NCBI GenBank assembly: GCA_024276825.1
Contig: JAJRWI010000033.1
Coordinates: 1 to 64,000 of the forward strand
DNA length: 64,000 nucleotides
Direction: 5' to 3'
From: an archaeon
GTDB lineage: Archaea > Asgardarchaeota > Thorarchaeia > Thorarchaeales > Thorarchaeaceae
Both the position numbers and the translations under genes were made by a program. Under the pieces are notes generated by a model. The model did not search any database. It was not told the origin of the DNA and saw nothing but the letters and a program-made list of their open reading frames with translations. Positions 9,197-18,211 of this stretch are shown here, piece by piece. How positions within the stretch are numbered: the first letter of the stretch is position 1; every line of letters begins with the position of its first letter.

Positions 9197-11395
9197 TCAA
9201 CTCTCTCTGCCGGTGGACCTGCAACCAAATGAGTTCAGAAGAACGGTTGTGACACTTGATGCCATGGCAATCATCGCCCAGACTGGATGGAGCAGCCCAA
9301 TGACTGCAATAGGAATTCCTACACCATTGAAAGAAAATGCCAATGCGATGTTCTGTTTTATCTTTGAATAGCTCGACTTTCCAATGACATATGCATCAAC
9401 CACGCCTGAAAGACGATCTCCGATTAGAACAACATCCGCAGACTCTATTGCAATGTCACTTCCTGCACCAATAGCAATTCCCACATCTGCCTGCATCAGG
9501 GCTGGAGCATCATTGATCCCATCACCCACCATGGCCACACGATATCCCTGTTTCTGGAGATGCCACACTTTGTTGGACTTGTCTTGAGGCATGACCCCTG
9601 CAAATACTTCATCTATCCCAATCTTTCTGGCGATTGCCTGGGCAGTCCTCTCATTATCTCCTGTCATTATCACTGACTTAATCCCCATGGAATGTAGTTT
9701 CTTAATGGTCTCACGGGCGTCCTCCTTCAGTGTGTCGCCGATTGCTATCAATCCAATGAGTTTACCATCCTTTGCAACCGCAACAGTTGTGAAACCCTGT
9801 TCTTGCAGTCTTACCATATCATCTGGATAATCATCCTTTGAGACCCCATACTGCGCCAAAAGACTTGGACTGCCAACGACAATTGTATCAACTCCAACTC
9901 TCCCGCTGACTCCAAGACCGACATGAGCCCGAAAGTCCTCTGCAGTCTGCAGTTCAATGTCCATTTCAAGGGCTCTTTCTACTATGGCGCAACCGAGTGG
10001 ATGCTCGGATCCAATCTCAAGACTGCCTGCGAGTGCAAGGACTGCTCTCTCATCATGACCGTCTTTAACAATCACTTCTACAACTTCTGGCTTGCCTTTG
10101 GTTAGAGTGCCCGTCTTGTCAAACACTACAATCCTGATGTCTTTGAAGACCTGAAATGCCTCTCCAGAGCGAATAAGGACACCCTTCTGTGCTGCAAGGC
10201 CTCCTCCACGAATCATGGCCAGTGGTGTTGCCATTCCCAGAGCACAGGGATATCCCATGACGAGCACAGCGAGAGTGGCAAAGATGGCCCGCGAAAAGTC
10301 TGGTTGACCGATAAATATCAAGGGCAAAATGGTCCACAATACGAAGGCTAAGAATGCACTTAATAACACCCCTCGTACAAAGTACTTCAGAACATTGTCG
10401 ACAAGGATGATTATGTTTGGCTTGAGTGCCCGCGCCTCCCTGATGTGCATTGCAACCTTCTGGAGGAATGACTCTTCCCCAATCCTGGTCACTCTGATAA
10501 CAAGAGTTCCTCCCTGATTTATGGAGCCGCCAATGACCTCATCACCCTGGCTCTTCAACACAGGAATGGACTCACCAGTGACAAGGCTCTGATCAACAGT
10601 CGACGAGCCATGTTCAACAACTCCGTCCACAGGAATGCTCTCCCCTGGTCTGACCCTCACAAGATTGCCTGCCTGTACATCCTCGATTGGAACTTCAGTT
10701 TCCTGTCCATCAGGAGTGATGACTCTTGCAGTGGCGGGTTGCAGGTCCATCAGCTTTCTGATTGCCTGTGATGATCTTGTACGGACGATGAGTGATACAT
10801 AACCTGACAGAATATGATACAGTGTCACGAACACTGAAACCGCAAAGAAGTCTACTGTGGGCCAAGGCTGGATGACAAAACCGACGAGACCTCCCATAAG
10901 TCCGCCAAAGGCTGCGAACTCCAGAAGGACATGCTGATTCAGAATCCCTCTTCGTAGAGAGGCTCCTGCCATCCGCTTGATATAGAATCCTGGGCCAAAC
11001 ATAATCATTATCGCTATTGCAAGAACAATGAACATGGTCCCGTTGAGCATCAAGCCCGTCCACATAAGAACCATGAGTGCAACAACAGGGAGCGCAAGCA
11101 GTCCAGAAATAATCAGTCGCAGTCGCTCATGGCGCAGCTCTTCCTCTTCCTCCTCGAAGAACCGCGTCTTGTCTGGATCCCGAATCTTGAACCCAATGCT
11201 CCGCAGTGTGTCTTTGATGTCTATGGGGGCAATCTGCTCGGGGTCATATTGGATCAATGCCTCCTCATGGCTCAGGCTGACCGAAACCTCAGCAACTCCC
11301 TCCATTCGACTAAGAGCACGAGTGATGCTCTCTGTGCAGAATGAGCACTGCATCCCACCAAGCTTGACAAGGAGCTTCTCGCGCTTCTCAGACAT
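9197..11395 (-). CDS. Heavy-metal-translocating P1B-type ATPase with YPC membrane motif
   Basis: A 732-residue ATP-driven metal pump. The N-terminal HMA domain has GMQCSFC. About eight membrane helices follow, with VTGES (actuator loop), GYPCALGMATP in the channel helix, the phosphorylation site DKTGTLTKG, the SEHPLG nucleotide-binding motif and GDGINDAP. The channel motif is normally CPC, CPH or SPC; here the first Cys is Tyr (codon TAT, one base from TGT). Transmembrane helix 7 has FSFNG instead of the copper-type YN, and the last helix has MASSVTTVLLNSFG. Metal preference is therefore open; Cu(I), Ag(I) or Hg(II) are plausible given MerA next door. A separate HMA chaperone gene lies 18 bp upstream, so the two are likely one transcript. 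Confidence 0.9.
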   Translation of the reverse strand: MSEKREKLLVKLGGMQCSFCTESITRALSRMEGVAEVSVSLSHEEALIQYDPEQIAPIDIKDTLRSIGFKIRDPDKTRFFEEEEEELRHERLRLIISGLLALPVVALMVLMWTGLMLNGTMFIVLAIAIMIMFGPGFYIKRMAGASLRRGILNQHVLLEFAAFGGLMGGLVGFVIQPWPTVDFFAVSVFVTLYHILSGYVSLIVRTRSSQAIRKLMDLQPATARVITPDGQETEVPIEDVQAGNLVRVRPGESIPVDGVVEHGSSTVDQSLVTGESIPVLKSQGDEVIGGSINQGGTLVIRVTRIGEESFLQKVAMHIREARALKPNIIILVDNVLKYFVRGVLLSAFLAFVLWTILPLIFIGQPDFSRAIFATLAVLVMGYPCALGMATPLAMIRGGGLAAQKGVLIRSGEAFQVFKDIRIVVFDKTGTLTKGKPEVVEVIVKDGHDERAVLALAGSLEIGSEHPLGCAIVERALEMDIELQTAEDFRAHVGLGVSGRVGVDTIVVGSPSLLAQYGVSKDDYPDDMVRLQEQGFTTVAVAKDGKLIGLIAIGDTLKEDARETIKKLHSMGIKSVIMTGDNERTAQAIARKIGIDEVFAGVMPQDKSNKVWHLQKQGYRVAMVGDGINDAPALMQADVGIAIGAGSDIAIESADVVLIGDRLSGVVDAYVIGKSSYSKIKQNIALAFSFNGVGIPIAVIGLLHPVWAMIAMASSVTTVLLNSFGCRSTGRES

Positions 11396-11413
11396 ACAGA
11401 TGTTCTCTCCAAA

Positions 11414-11647
11414 TTAGAGTGCGGTCTCGGAGATGACTGGATATCCCATAGTTTCAAGAGTTTCACGAATGACTGAGGAGCTGGTCTTATTATCATTGAA
11501 GCTTATCTGGACCTTGTGCTGCTCACGACTCACATCAACTTTAAGAACACCATGAATGGATGATAAGGTCCGTCGTATCCGATCTTCACAACCTTGACAA
11601 TGAATTGTCCCATCTTTAATGGAGAATTCTATTCGATTCAATCCCAC
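11414..11647 (-). CDS. Stand-alone HMA metal chaperone
   Basis: A 77-residue protein with the ferredoxin-like HMA fold: DGTIHCQGCEDRIR carries the metal-binding Cys-x-x-Cys and the C-terminal helix ends with ETMGYPVI. Such proteins shuttle Cu(I) or similar soft metals to a P1B ATPase. It is the first gene of a two-gene unit with the ATPase (18 bp apart). The loop differs from classical MTCxxC by having IHCQGC, so metal preference may differ. Confidence 0.8.
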   Translation of the reverse strand: MGLNRIEFSIKDGTIHCQGCEDRIRRTLSSIHGVLKVDVSREQHKVQISFNDNKTSSSVIRETLETMGYPVISETAL

Positions 11648-11825
11648 CTTGGTTCACCATATCAAGTTTAGGATGAAATGCCATCATATCTATTTCATTG
11701 CTTTTAAGAGCGGTCATGTGGTAATATTATGGCGAGTCAGAAAGTGTATATGTTAGGTATGCACTACTAAATTTCGATACACGAATATCAAAGTCTTGGG
11801 ACAACCAAAAAGGAATGAGAGGATC

Positions 11826-13013
11826 ATGCATTTTGAGATAAAGAACAATATATTCTGGGTTGGAAAGATCGACTGGGAACTGCGTAAGTTTCATGGAGAA
11901 GAATACTCAACACATAAAGGGACCACCTATAACTCCTACTTGATTAAGGATGAACACACTGTCCTGATTGACACTGTGTGGACGCCGTTTGCTGAGGAAT
12001 TTGTTGACAACCTCTCTCAGGTGGTTTCACTTGATAAGATTGATTTCATAATTGCCAATCACGCAGAGCCCGATCACAGTGGCGCACTACCTGCACTGAT
12101 GAAGGAGATTCCCGACACACCGATATATTGTACAGCAAATGGTGTCAAGTCACTGAAGGGATATTATCACAAGGACTGGGACTTTCATGTTGTGAAGACT
12201 GGAGATAAATTATCTCTTGGTTCTAGAGACTTGGTCTTTGTCAGTGCTCCGATGCTTCACTGGCCAGACAGCATGTTCTGCTATCTGACAGACGACAACA
12301 TTCTCTTCTCCAATGATGCATTCGGCCAGCATTATGCCTCCGAGCTGATGTACAACGACCTTGTGGATCAATGCGAGCTGTTTGATGAATGTATCAAATA
12401 CTACGCCAATATTCTAACTCCCTTCAGTCATTTGGTCAGGAAGAAGATTGAGGAGGTTCTAGAACTCAAGCTTCCTGTTGATATGATATGCACGAGTCAT
12501 GGAGTCATCTGGCGTGACGATCCACTTCAGATTGTGAACAAGTACATGGAATGGGCGGACAACTATAAGGAGAATCAGATCACTATCATCTATGATACCA
12601 TGTGGAACAGCACTAGGAGGATGGCTGAGGCAATCGCAGAGGGCATTCGAAAGGTTGATGGCATGGTAGTGGTCAAACTCTTCAACTCCGCAAGAGCGGA
12701 CAAGAACGACATCATCAAAGAGGTGTTCAAGTCAAAGGCCATCATTGTGGGCTCTCCTACTATCAACAATGGAATCCTGTCATCTGTTTCTGGCATCCTT
12801 GAAGAGATACGAGGTCTTCGTTTCAGGGAGAAAAAGGCAGCAGCATTCGGCTCCTATGGGTGGTCTGGCGAGGGAGTAAAGATGATTACGGAGCTGTTGA
12901 AAGAGGCAGGTTTTGAGATTGTGAATGAGGGAATCCGTGAACTCTGGAAGCCTGACAGAGAGGCAATCAAGAGGTGTGCCGATTTCGGAGAGAACTTCGT
13001 GAAAAGTCTATAG
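11826..13013 (+). CDS. Flavodiiron protein (A-type flavoprotein)
   Basis: An N-terminal metallo-beta-lactamase domain carries the diiron ligands (NHAEPDHSG, later His and Asp residues in SNDAFGQH and TSHGVIWR). A C-terminal flavodoxin domain starts at about residue 250 (IIYDTMWNSTRRMAEAI) and binds FMN. Flavodiiron proteins reduce O2 to water, or NO to N2O, in anaerobes and protect oxygen-sensitive enzymes. Length (about 396) is normal. ATG 11826 is chosen over TTG 11796 because GAGAGG lies 5-10 bp before it. No rubredoxin or other partner gene is adjacent. Confidence 0.9.
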   Translation: MHFEIKNNIFWVGKIDWELRKFHGEEYSTHKGTTYNSYLIKDEHTVLIDTVWTPFAEEFVDNLSQVVSLDKIDFIIANHAEPDHSGALPALMKEIPDTPIYCTANGVKSLKGYYHKDWDFHVVKTGDKLSLGSRDLVFVSAPMLHWPDSMFCYLTDDNILFSNDAFGQHYASELMYNDLVDQCELFDECIKYYANILTPFSHLVRKKIEEVLELKLPVDMICTSHGVIWRDDPLQIVNKYMEWADNYKENQITIIYDTMWNSTRRMAEAIAEGIRKVDGMVVVKLFNSARADKNDIIKEVFKSKAIIVGSPTINNGILSSVSGILEEIRGLRFREKKAAAFGSYGWSGEGVKMITELLKEAGFEIVNEGIRELWKPDREAIKRCADFGENFVKSL

Positions 13014-13079
13014 AAACCATTGATCATTTCTAGCAATAGACTCATTACATGGATTCATGCTAGGCAAACAAGGATGCCT

Positions 13080-15908
13080 ATGAGTGATAAGAGAGTCATA
13101 ATCGTCCCTCACACCCATTGGGACAGAGAGTGGTACTTGCCCTTCCAGCGGTTCAGGTTCATGCTGGTAGAACTTGTGGACCAGTTGCTTGATATTCTCA
13201 AGCAGCAAGACTACTGCTTCATGCTTGATGGCCAGACGGTCATTCTGGAGGACTACTTTGAGATAAGACCCGAGAGAAAGGAGGAACTGCTGCGTGAGAT
13301 TCGCGCAGGCAGGGTGGCAGTGGGACCCTGGTATATTCTCCCTGATGAGTGGCTGGTTGGTGGGGAGAGCCTGATTCGCAGTCTTGAATACAGTCACACC
13401 CTTGCAAGCAGGTTTAATGTCCCTCTCATGGATGTAGCATACTTGCCCGACCAGTTCGGCCACACAAGCACGATGCCTCAGTTGCTTGGTGACCTCACAT
13501 CACTCAGGGCAGCAGTTTTGTGGCGTGGTGTGCCCCCAGAGATAATGACAGTGCCCTTCACTTGGAAGTCGCATCCCGATGCCACGGTTTCAGTCCTTGG
13601 GATATACATGCCAGGAGGATATGGCAACGCATCAAGATTTCCGGAAAAATATGATGAATTTGTGGAGATGGTCAATGATAGAATTGAAGACCTAGAGCAA
13701 TTCTCACCTCTGCCAGTGTATTTGCTGATGAATGGGTCTGATCACCTGTTCCCCCAACCCTTTGTTCAGGGCTTTGCAGAACGCCTGTGTCAAGGAGGGC
13801 TAAATGTTTCATTAGGTATTGTAAATGATTATGTGAGCGCCCTTGAGAGTGAGATCAAGAAAGCCGGATACAGGCCACCTGTATATGCGGGAGAGTTCAG
13901 GTCTCCTGCCCGCGCACCTCTGCTTCAGGACACTTACTCTGCCAGAATCTGGATTAAGCTGTGGAATCAGAAGGTGGAGGACATCCTCTGTCTGAAGGCA
14001 GAACCGATCAGTACCTATCTCTGGTTGTACATGGATGAGCAATACCCAAGTGTGTTTCTCGAAACCGCATGGAAGTGGATGCTCAGAAATCACCCTCATG
14101 ACTCCATCTGTGGATGCTCAGTGGACACAACTCACGAGGAGATGAAGGCCAGGTTCTCATGGGCCGAGTCGATTGCTGAGGGTCTGATTGATGCAGCAGT
14201 CAAGAAGATGAGGTCCTCAATGGAGCCCTCTGAAGAAACTTCGATTCTTGTCTTCAATCCCTCCTGTGTTTCCGCAGTTCCTCTGTATATTAAGTTCATG
14301 CTACCAAGAGAGATGATTGTCAAGGGTGTTCAGGACACAGAAGGAAATCTGTACGAAGTGCAACGTCTGGAGTCCAGGGATGATGTATACCTTGACATGA
14401 CAGTAGGCATGAGAATTGCAAAGATGGGGATGAAGCTGATAACTGGCAGGAAGCTGATGAGCTTCTACATCAATGATGTCGCGTTCTTTGATGGTGAAGA
14501 GAAGGGGCTCTTGGAACTTAGAATGATGGCGGATGACCATCCCATTGGTGAGTTTGATATAGAGGATTTCAAACGAAGAGCCCAAGAGATCTTTGAAAGC
14601 AAGAAGTACAAGAGAATACACATTGTTGCTTCCAAACCCACTCAGGTACAGTACGCAGCATGCATCCCGCTTCCAGCATTGGCATTCTCAAGAATCACAC
14701 CAGTTTCCGACGTGATTCCTAGTTCAATCGATGACGAGTTCTTAGCCGATGGGAACCGCGTCATCAACAGGTTCTATGAGGTCAGGTTTAACAAGGACGG
14801 CACACTGGATGTTCTGAATAGGGAGAGCGGTCACCTATACAGCCGTCTACATGTCTTTGAAGACTATGGGGATTGCGGCGATGAGTACACATTCAGTCGT
14901 GTTGGACCTGAGAAGGTCCGTGTTAAGAGGGTGAAGAGATCCTTGATAAATCAGGGGCCAGTCATGGTTGAGATTAAACAGGAAACCATGCTCGAAGTCT
15001 TCAAGGAACTGGACGAGTCTAGAAGCAAGAGGGCTGGAAAGGCAGAGATCGAGGTCACTTCAGTCTTCAGGTTCTATCGCGACCTTCCCAAGATCGACAT
15101 CACCACACGGTTGACGAATACTGCCAAGGACCACCGTCTGAGAGTTTGCTTTGACCTCCCGTTCAAATCTGAAATCACAAAGACGGCGACTCATTTTGGA
15201 TATATTGAGCGGCAGGGCGATCCCGAGAGGATTCCCGAAACGGCAGAGCTCGAGAGGACAAGGTCCTCCTATCCCGAGAAGCCTTCAGGGATTCAACCCC
15301 AGAAACGCTTCATCAGGGTGGATGACGCCAACGGCAAGGATGGAGTCACTATATACAACAAGGGCATGCCCGAGGTCGAGCTGGTTGCTGGGCAGCGGAT
15401 TGCTATCACACTGGTGCGATCAATAGGTTGGCTGTCCCGTTCAGACTTTCCAGAGCGTCCTATTCATGCAGGGCCTGATTTTGAAACACCGGGGGCACAG
15501 GAGCTGGGAGTCGAGTTTGAGTATCATTATGGGTTTGTGATACATTCCAAAAACACTCCTATCTGCACTAGTGCAGACTATGCGGACACAATAGCTGAGA
15601 GCGTGCTCTCGGTATCATTCCATAACGCAGAGTTTCCCGTTCATCTCACCCGGCCCATAATCCGAATCGACAACAGGGCAGTGAGGGTTTCTTCATTGAG
15701 AGTGCGAGATGACTCAATATTGGTGACAATGTACAATCTGTCCACTCAAGACCAGTTCACCACAATCAAGTTGGCTCCCAAAATCACTAATGTGGAGCGA
15801 GTCAGAATCGATGGGTCCATACTCTCAAAACACGAGATATCCGATAACTCCATACAAGTGGACTTTGCTCCCCGTCAGATCATCATGATGCGATTGAAGA
15901 TGAAATAA
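13080..15908 (+). CDS. Glycoside hydrolase family 38 alpha-mannosidase
   Basis: The N-terminus has VPHTHWDREWY, the GH38 zinc-binding His-x-Asp block. YLPDQFGHTS contains the catalytic Asp nucleophile and NHPHDSICGCSVD the second metal-binding His pair. Large beta-sandwich domains follow, as usual for the family (total about 940 residues). The enzyme removes alpha-mannosyl residues, in archaea probably from glycan degradation products or recycled N-glycans. There is no signal peptide, so it acts in the cytoplasm. Start ATG 13080 is favoured by AAGGA just upstream; ATG 13074 and TTG 13020 are alternatives. It lies 66 bp after the flavodiiron gene but is functionally unrelated. Confidence 0.9.
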   Translation: MSDKRVIIVPHTHWDREWYLPFQRFRFMLVELVDQLLDILKQQDYCFMLDGQTVILEDYFEIRPERKEELLREIRAGRVAVGPWYILPDEWLVGGESLIRSLEYSHTLASRFNVPLMDVAYLPDQFGHTSTMPQLLGDLTSLRAAVLWRGVPPEIMTVPFTWKSHPDATVSVLGIYMPGGYGNASRFPEKYDEFVEMVNDRIEDLEQFSPLPVYLLMNGSDHLFPQPFVQGFAERLCQGGLNVSLGIVNDYVSALESEIKKAGYRPPVYAGEFRSPARAPLLQDTYSARIWIKLWNQKVEDILCLKAEPISTYLWLYMDEQYPSVFLETAWKWMLRNHPHDSICGCSVDTTHEEMKARFSWAESIAEGLIDAAVKKMRSSMEPSEETSILVFNPSCVSAVPLYIKFMLPREMIVKGVQDTEGNLYEVQRLESRDDVYLDMTVGMRIAKMGMKLITGRKLMSFYINDVAFFDGEEKGLLELRMMADDHPIGEFDIEDFKRRAQEIFESKKYKRIHIVASKPTQVQYAACIPLPALAFSRITPVSDVIPSSIDDEFLADGNRVINRFYEVRFNKDGTLDVLNRESGHLYSRLHVFEDYGDCGDEYTFSRVGPEKVRVKRVKRSLINQGPVMVEIKQETMLEVFKELDESRSKRAGKAEIEVTSVFRFYRDLPKIDITTRLTNTAKDHRLRVCFDLPFKSEITKTATHFGYIERQGDPERIPETAELERTRSSYPEKPSGIQPQKRFIRVDDANGKDGVTIYNKGMPEVELVAGQRIAITLVRSIGWLSRSDFPERPIHAGPDFETPGAQELGVEFEYHYGFVIHSKNTPICTSADYADTIAESVLSVSFHNAEFPVHLTRPIIRIDNRAVRVSSLRVRDDSILVTMYNLSTQDQFTTIKLAPKITNVERVRIDGSILSKHEISDNSIQVDFAPRQIIMMRLKMK

Positions 15909-16034
15909 CATCTTTAGAAGTGGCAAAACGACGACACAACTCCAGTGTCCTGATTGTTTCAAGTCAGTACAGAGAAGATAAAAAGCACCGAAAAATAACC
16001 CTCGATGCCTAATAGAGTGAATGAGATGGAGAAG

Positions 16035-16065
16035 AGCAGAGTGGGGACTTTTTTTGTCCTCTAGC
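16035..16065 (+). terminator. T-rich terminator region after the GH38 gene
   Basis: GGGGACTTTTTTTGTCC contains a run of seven T. Poly-T runs end transcription in archaea. It lies between the converging mannosidase and binding-protein genes. Confidence 0.4.
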
Positions 16066-16073
16066 CATCTGCT

Positions 16074-18032
16074 TTATCGGTAAGCCAAAGTTCCGAATGG
16101 CGAGGCTGCAAAAGATGCAGTCTGGCAAACCAATCTGCTAAGAATTACTCGTTTGAGCAGGGATGTTCTGTGGCTACTTTTCAGGAATGATCCTACCTCG
16201 ATCAACAGCAATATCATGACAACGGCAGCAGACATGCCAATTATCAAGATAAAAACAAATGGCGACTGGCCATCCATACTGGGCGGAGTGGTAGCGTTCG
16301 TTGGGACTGAATGCAGTCCGCGAAAATATTGTAAATTAGGTCTCATGACCAAGAGGTTGTCTGATACGTTCGATACCACAAAAGGTCCTGAAGTCACAAA
16401 ATTGTCCGATGTTGGGTCGGGTGCCCAATCATCCCAGCCAATGCTTCTGATCTGTTCCAAAACGTCCTTTTGCATGATTGGCAGGAGGCACACCGAATAG
16501 ATGTGCCAATATGACTCGGTGTTGAACTCGAGATATACAACGTTCTCACGCGGTGCGTAGACCGAAGTCAGGTTCTGAGTGCTTCGATGAAACGGGTGGT
16601 CTTTCGTTTCATAATAGAATAGTAATGTATATACTACATCAGATGCTGTGATTACACTTCCGTCACTCCATGTCGCATTATCCAGAATCTTGAAGATGAA
16701 TCTTGTATTGCCCTCAGGAACCCGTGCGTCGTCTTGATGTGTCAATATAGTGAATGACTCTGCAAGCCACGGCATAATTCTGCCATCCCAAGCAATCTTG
16801 AGAAGACTGTCATAGAACTCCGTCGCAAGACCAAAGGATGCACATGCAGTCCATGTTTCAATTGTGGTTGTGTGAAACATATTGAAATCGTCAATCTGTT
16901 CCTGAAGGCCCCACCTGAGAGTACCTCCCACAAGCCTCATCTGTTCACTTCTCTGTCTGACCAGATAGTTTGTCCACCAGTTTGCAACACCTCCTCTTGG
17001 TGAACATACAAAGCCTTCAAACTTGTCCTTTCGATAGGCGGTGCTCTGCAAATACTCCACAATTGGAATTATTGGACACTCATAGATCAGTATCTTTTGC
17101 ATCTCAGTGGCAGCTTCATAGACACTCTCATAGTCTGTTGCATGCAGAAGCTGATGTCTCCAAGAGTCGTAAGTCAGGTTCTTGAAGTTAGGATAGTTAT
17201 AGTATGGCCAGTTGGCATATTGTGACCAGAACTCATAACCCAACCAACGGACATCGTAAATGTCTTGGAAACTGCTTGACATCAAGAGTACAATGTCATA
17301 ATCCCCATGAAAATACAGTCGCGAAAGAATATCCTCCCAGGTTTCAATGGTGCTGGCATTGACTCCCACTAATCGTAGGGAATCACGAACAGCACGCGCA
17401 ATTTGTATTGCTGCATATGAGCTTGAAGCAATCTCAATGTTCACTGTAAAATCTTGGCCGTCAGGAAGCTCTCGCCATCCATCATTATCAATGTCCTGAA
17501 TCCGAATACTATCAAGTGAGTCGTTTGCGGCTTTTATCTCACTTGTATAGTAGTCATAGTCATTCATTCCATCAATTGACCATGGACTCGTCAGAGGAAC
17601 GCATGAGTCAAGAGGAATTGCCTTCCCTTCAAGCATATCCTCAGCGATATGCTGCTTGTCTAAGGCAAAAGCGATTGCTCTTCTGAACGCAGTCATATTG
17701 AATGGAATCTTCCTGCAGTTAATGGTGAGATACCAATAATGATCGAGTGGGACATGGTGAACTACGATCTTGTCGGTATTTACAAGATCATACTCTCCGG
17801 TATCAAAGCAATTGCTTACAATATCAATCTCATCATTCTGCAGACTGGCAATCTGATCATCCAGACTCATCCCAGTATGAAACTCGAGGGACCCGATAGA
17901 TGGGCCTGCCATTAACTCTGTGCTTTGGTATCCATTTACTGTCAGAGGTGTGATTGAGAAGCAGATGATGAATAGGAACAATGCAACCACATGCATTCTC
18001 ACTCTATAATCCCCTCGAGCTATTAAGATCAT
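16074..18032 (-). CDS. Family-5 peptide/solute-binding protein with permuted halves and C-terminal anchor
   Basis: Related to ABC-transporter peptide-binding proteins (SBP_bac_5, DppA/OppA type), but with the order reversed. After a signal peptide (about 13-34), residues 45-365 match the normal C-terminal half: LQNDEIDIVSN, FRRAIAFALDKQ, then YPNFKNLTYD and IPIVEY. Residues 369-580 match the normal N-terminal half: GGTLRWGLQE, NATWSDGSVITASDVVYT, TSGPFVVSN and RPNLQYFRG. A transmembrane helix (about 590-613) and a basic tail follow. C1-N2 order is expected if a tandem gene pair lost its outer halves. No ABC permease or ATPase gene is adjacent. It would bind peptides or other solutes at the outer face of the membrane. 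Confidence 0.75.
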   Translation of the reverse strand: MILIARGDYRVRMHVVALFLFIICFSITPLTVNGYQSTELMAGPSIGSLEFHTGMSLDDQIASLQNDEIDIVSNCFDTGEYDLVNTDKIVVHHVPLDHYWYLTINCRKIPFNMTAFRRAIAFALDKQHIAEDMLEGKAIPLDSCVPLTSPWSIDGMNDYDYYTSEIKAANDSLDSIRIQDIDNDGWRELPDGQDFTVNIEIASSSYAAIQIARAVRDSLRLVGVNASTIETWEDILSRLYFHGDYDIVLLMSSSFQDIYDVRWLGYEFWSQYANWPYYNYPNFKNLTYDSWRHQLLHATDYESVYEAATEMQKILIYECPIIPIVEYLQSTAYRKDKFEGFVCSPRGGVANWWTNYLVRQRSEQMRLVGGTLRWGLQEQIDDFNMFHTTTIETWTACASFGLATEFYDSLLKIAWDGRIMPWLAESFTILTHQDDARVPEGNTRFIFKILDNATWSDGSVITASDVVYTLLFYYETKDHPFHRSTQNLTSVYAPRENVVYLEFNTESYWHIYSVCLLPIMQKDVLEQIRSIGWDDWAPDPTSDNFVTSGPFVVSNVSDNLLVMRPNLQYFRGLHSVPTNATTPPSMDGQSPFVFILIIGMSAAVVMILLLIEVGSFLKSSHRTSLLKRVILSRLVCQTASFAASPFGTLAYR

Positions 18033-18211
18033 GTTGAGTAATTGTGCGTTGTTATGTGATTCTCAACACAAGAAACTTACTACTTATAGAATAAATGACC
18101 ATGCTTGCCATGTGTATAGAATAACATTTAATACTTGATAATTTACTTGAATATGATTGTGTCCTATTGACACTTGGGGACTCGCTCATAGGCGCAAGGG
18201 GCTTTTGACCA

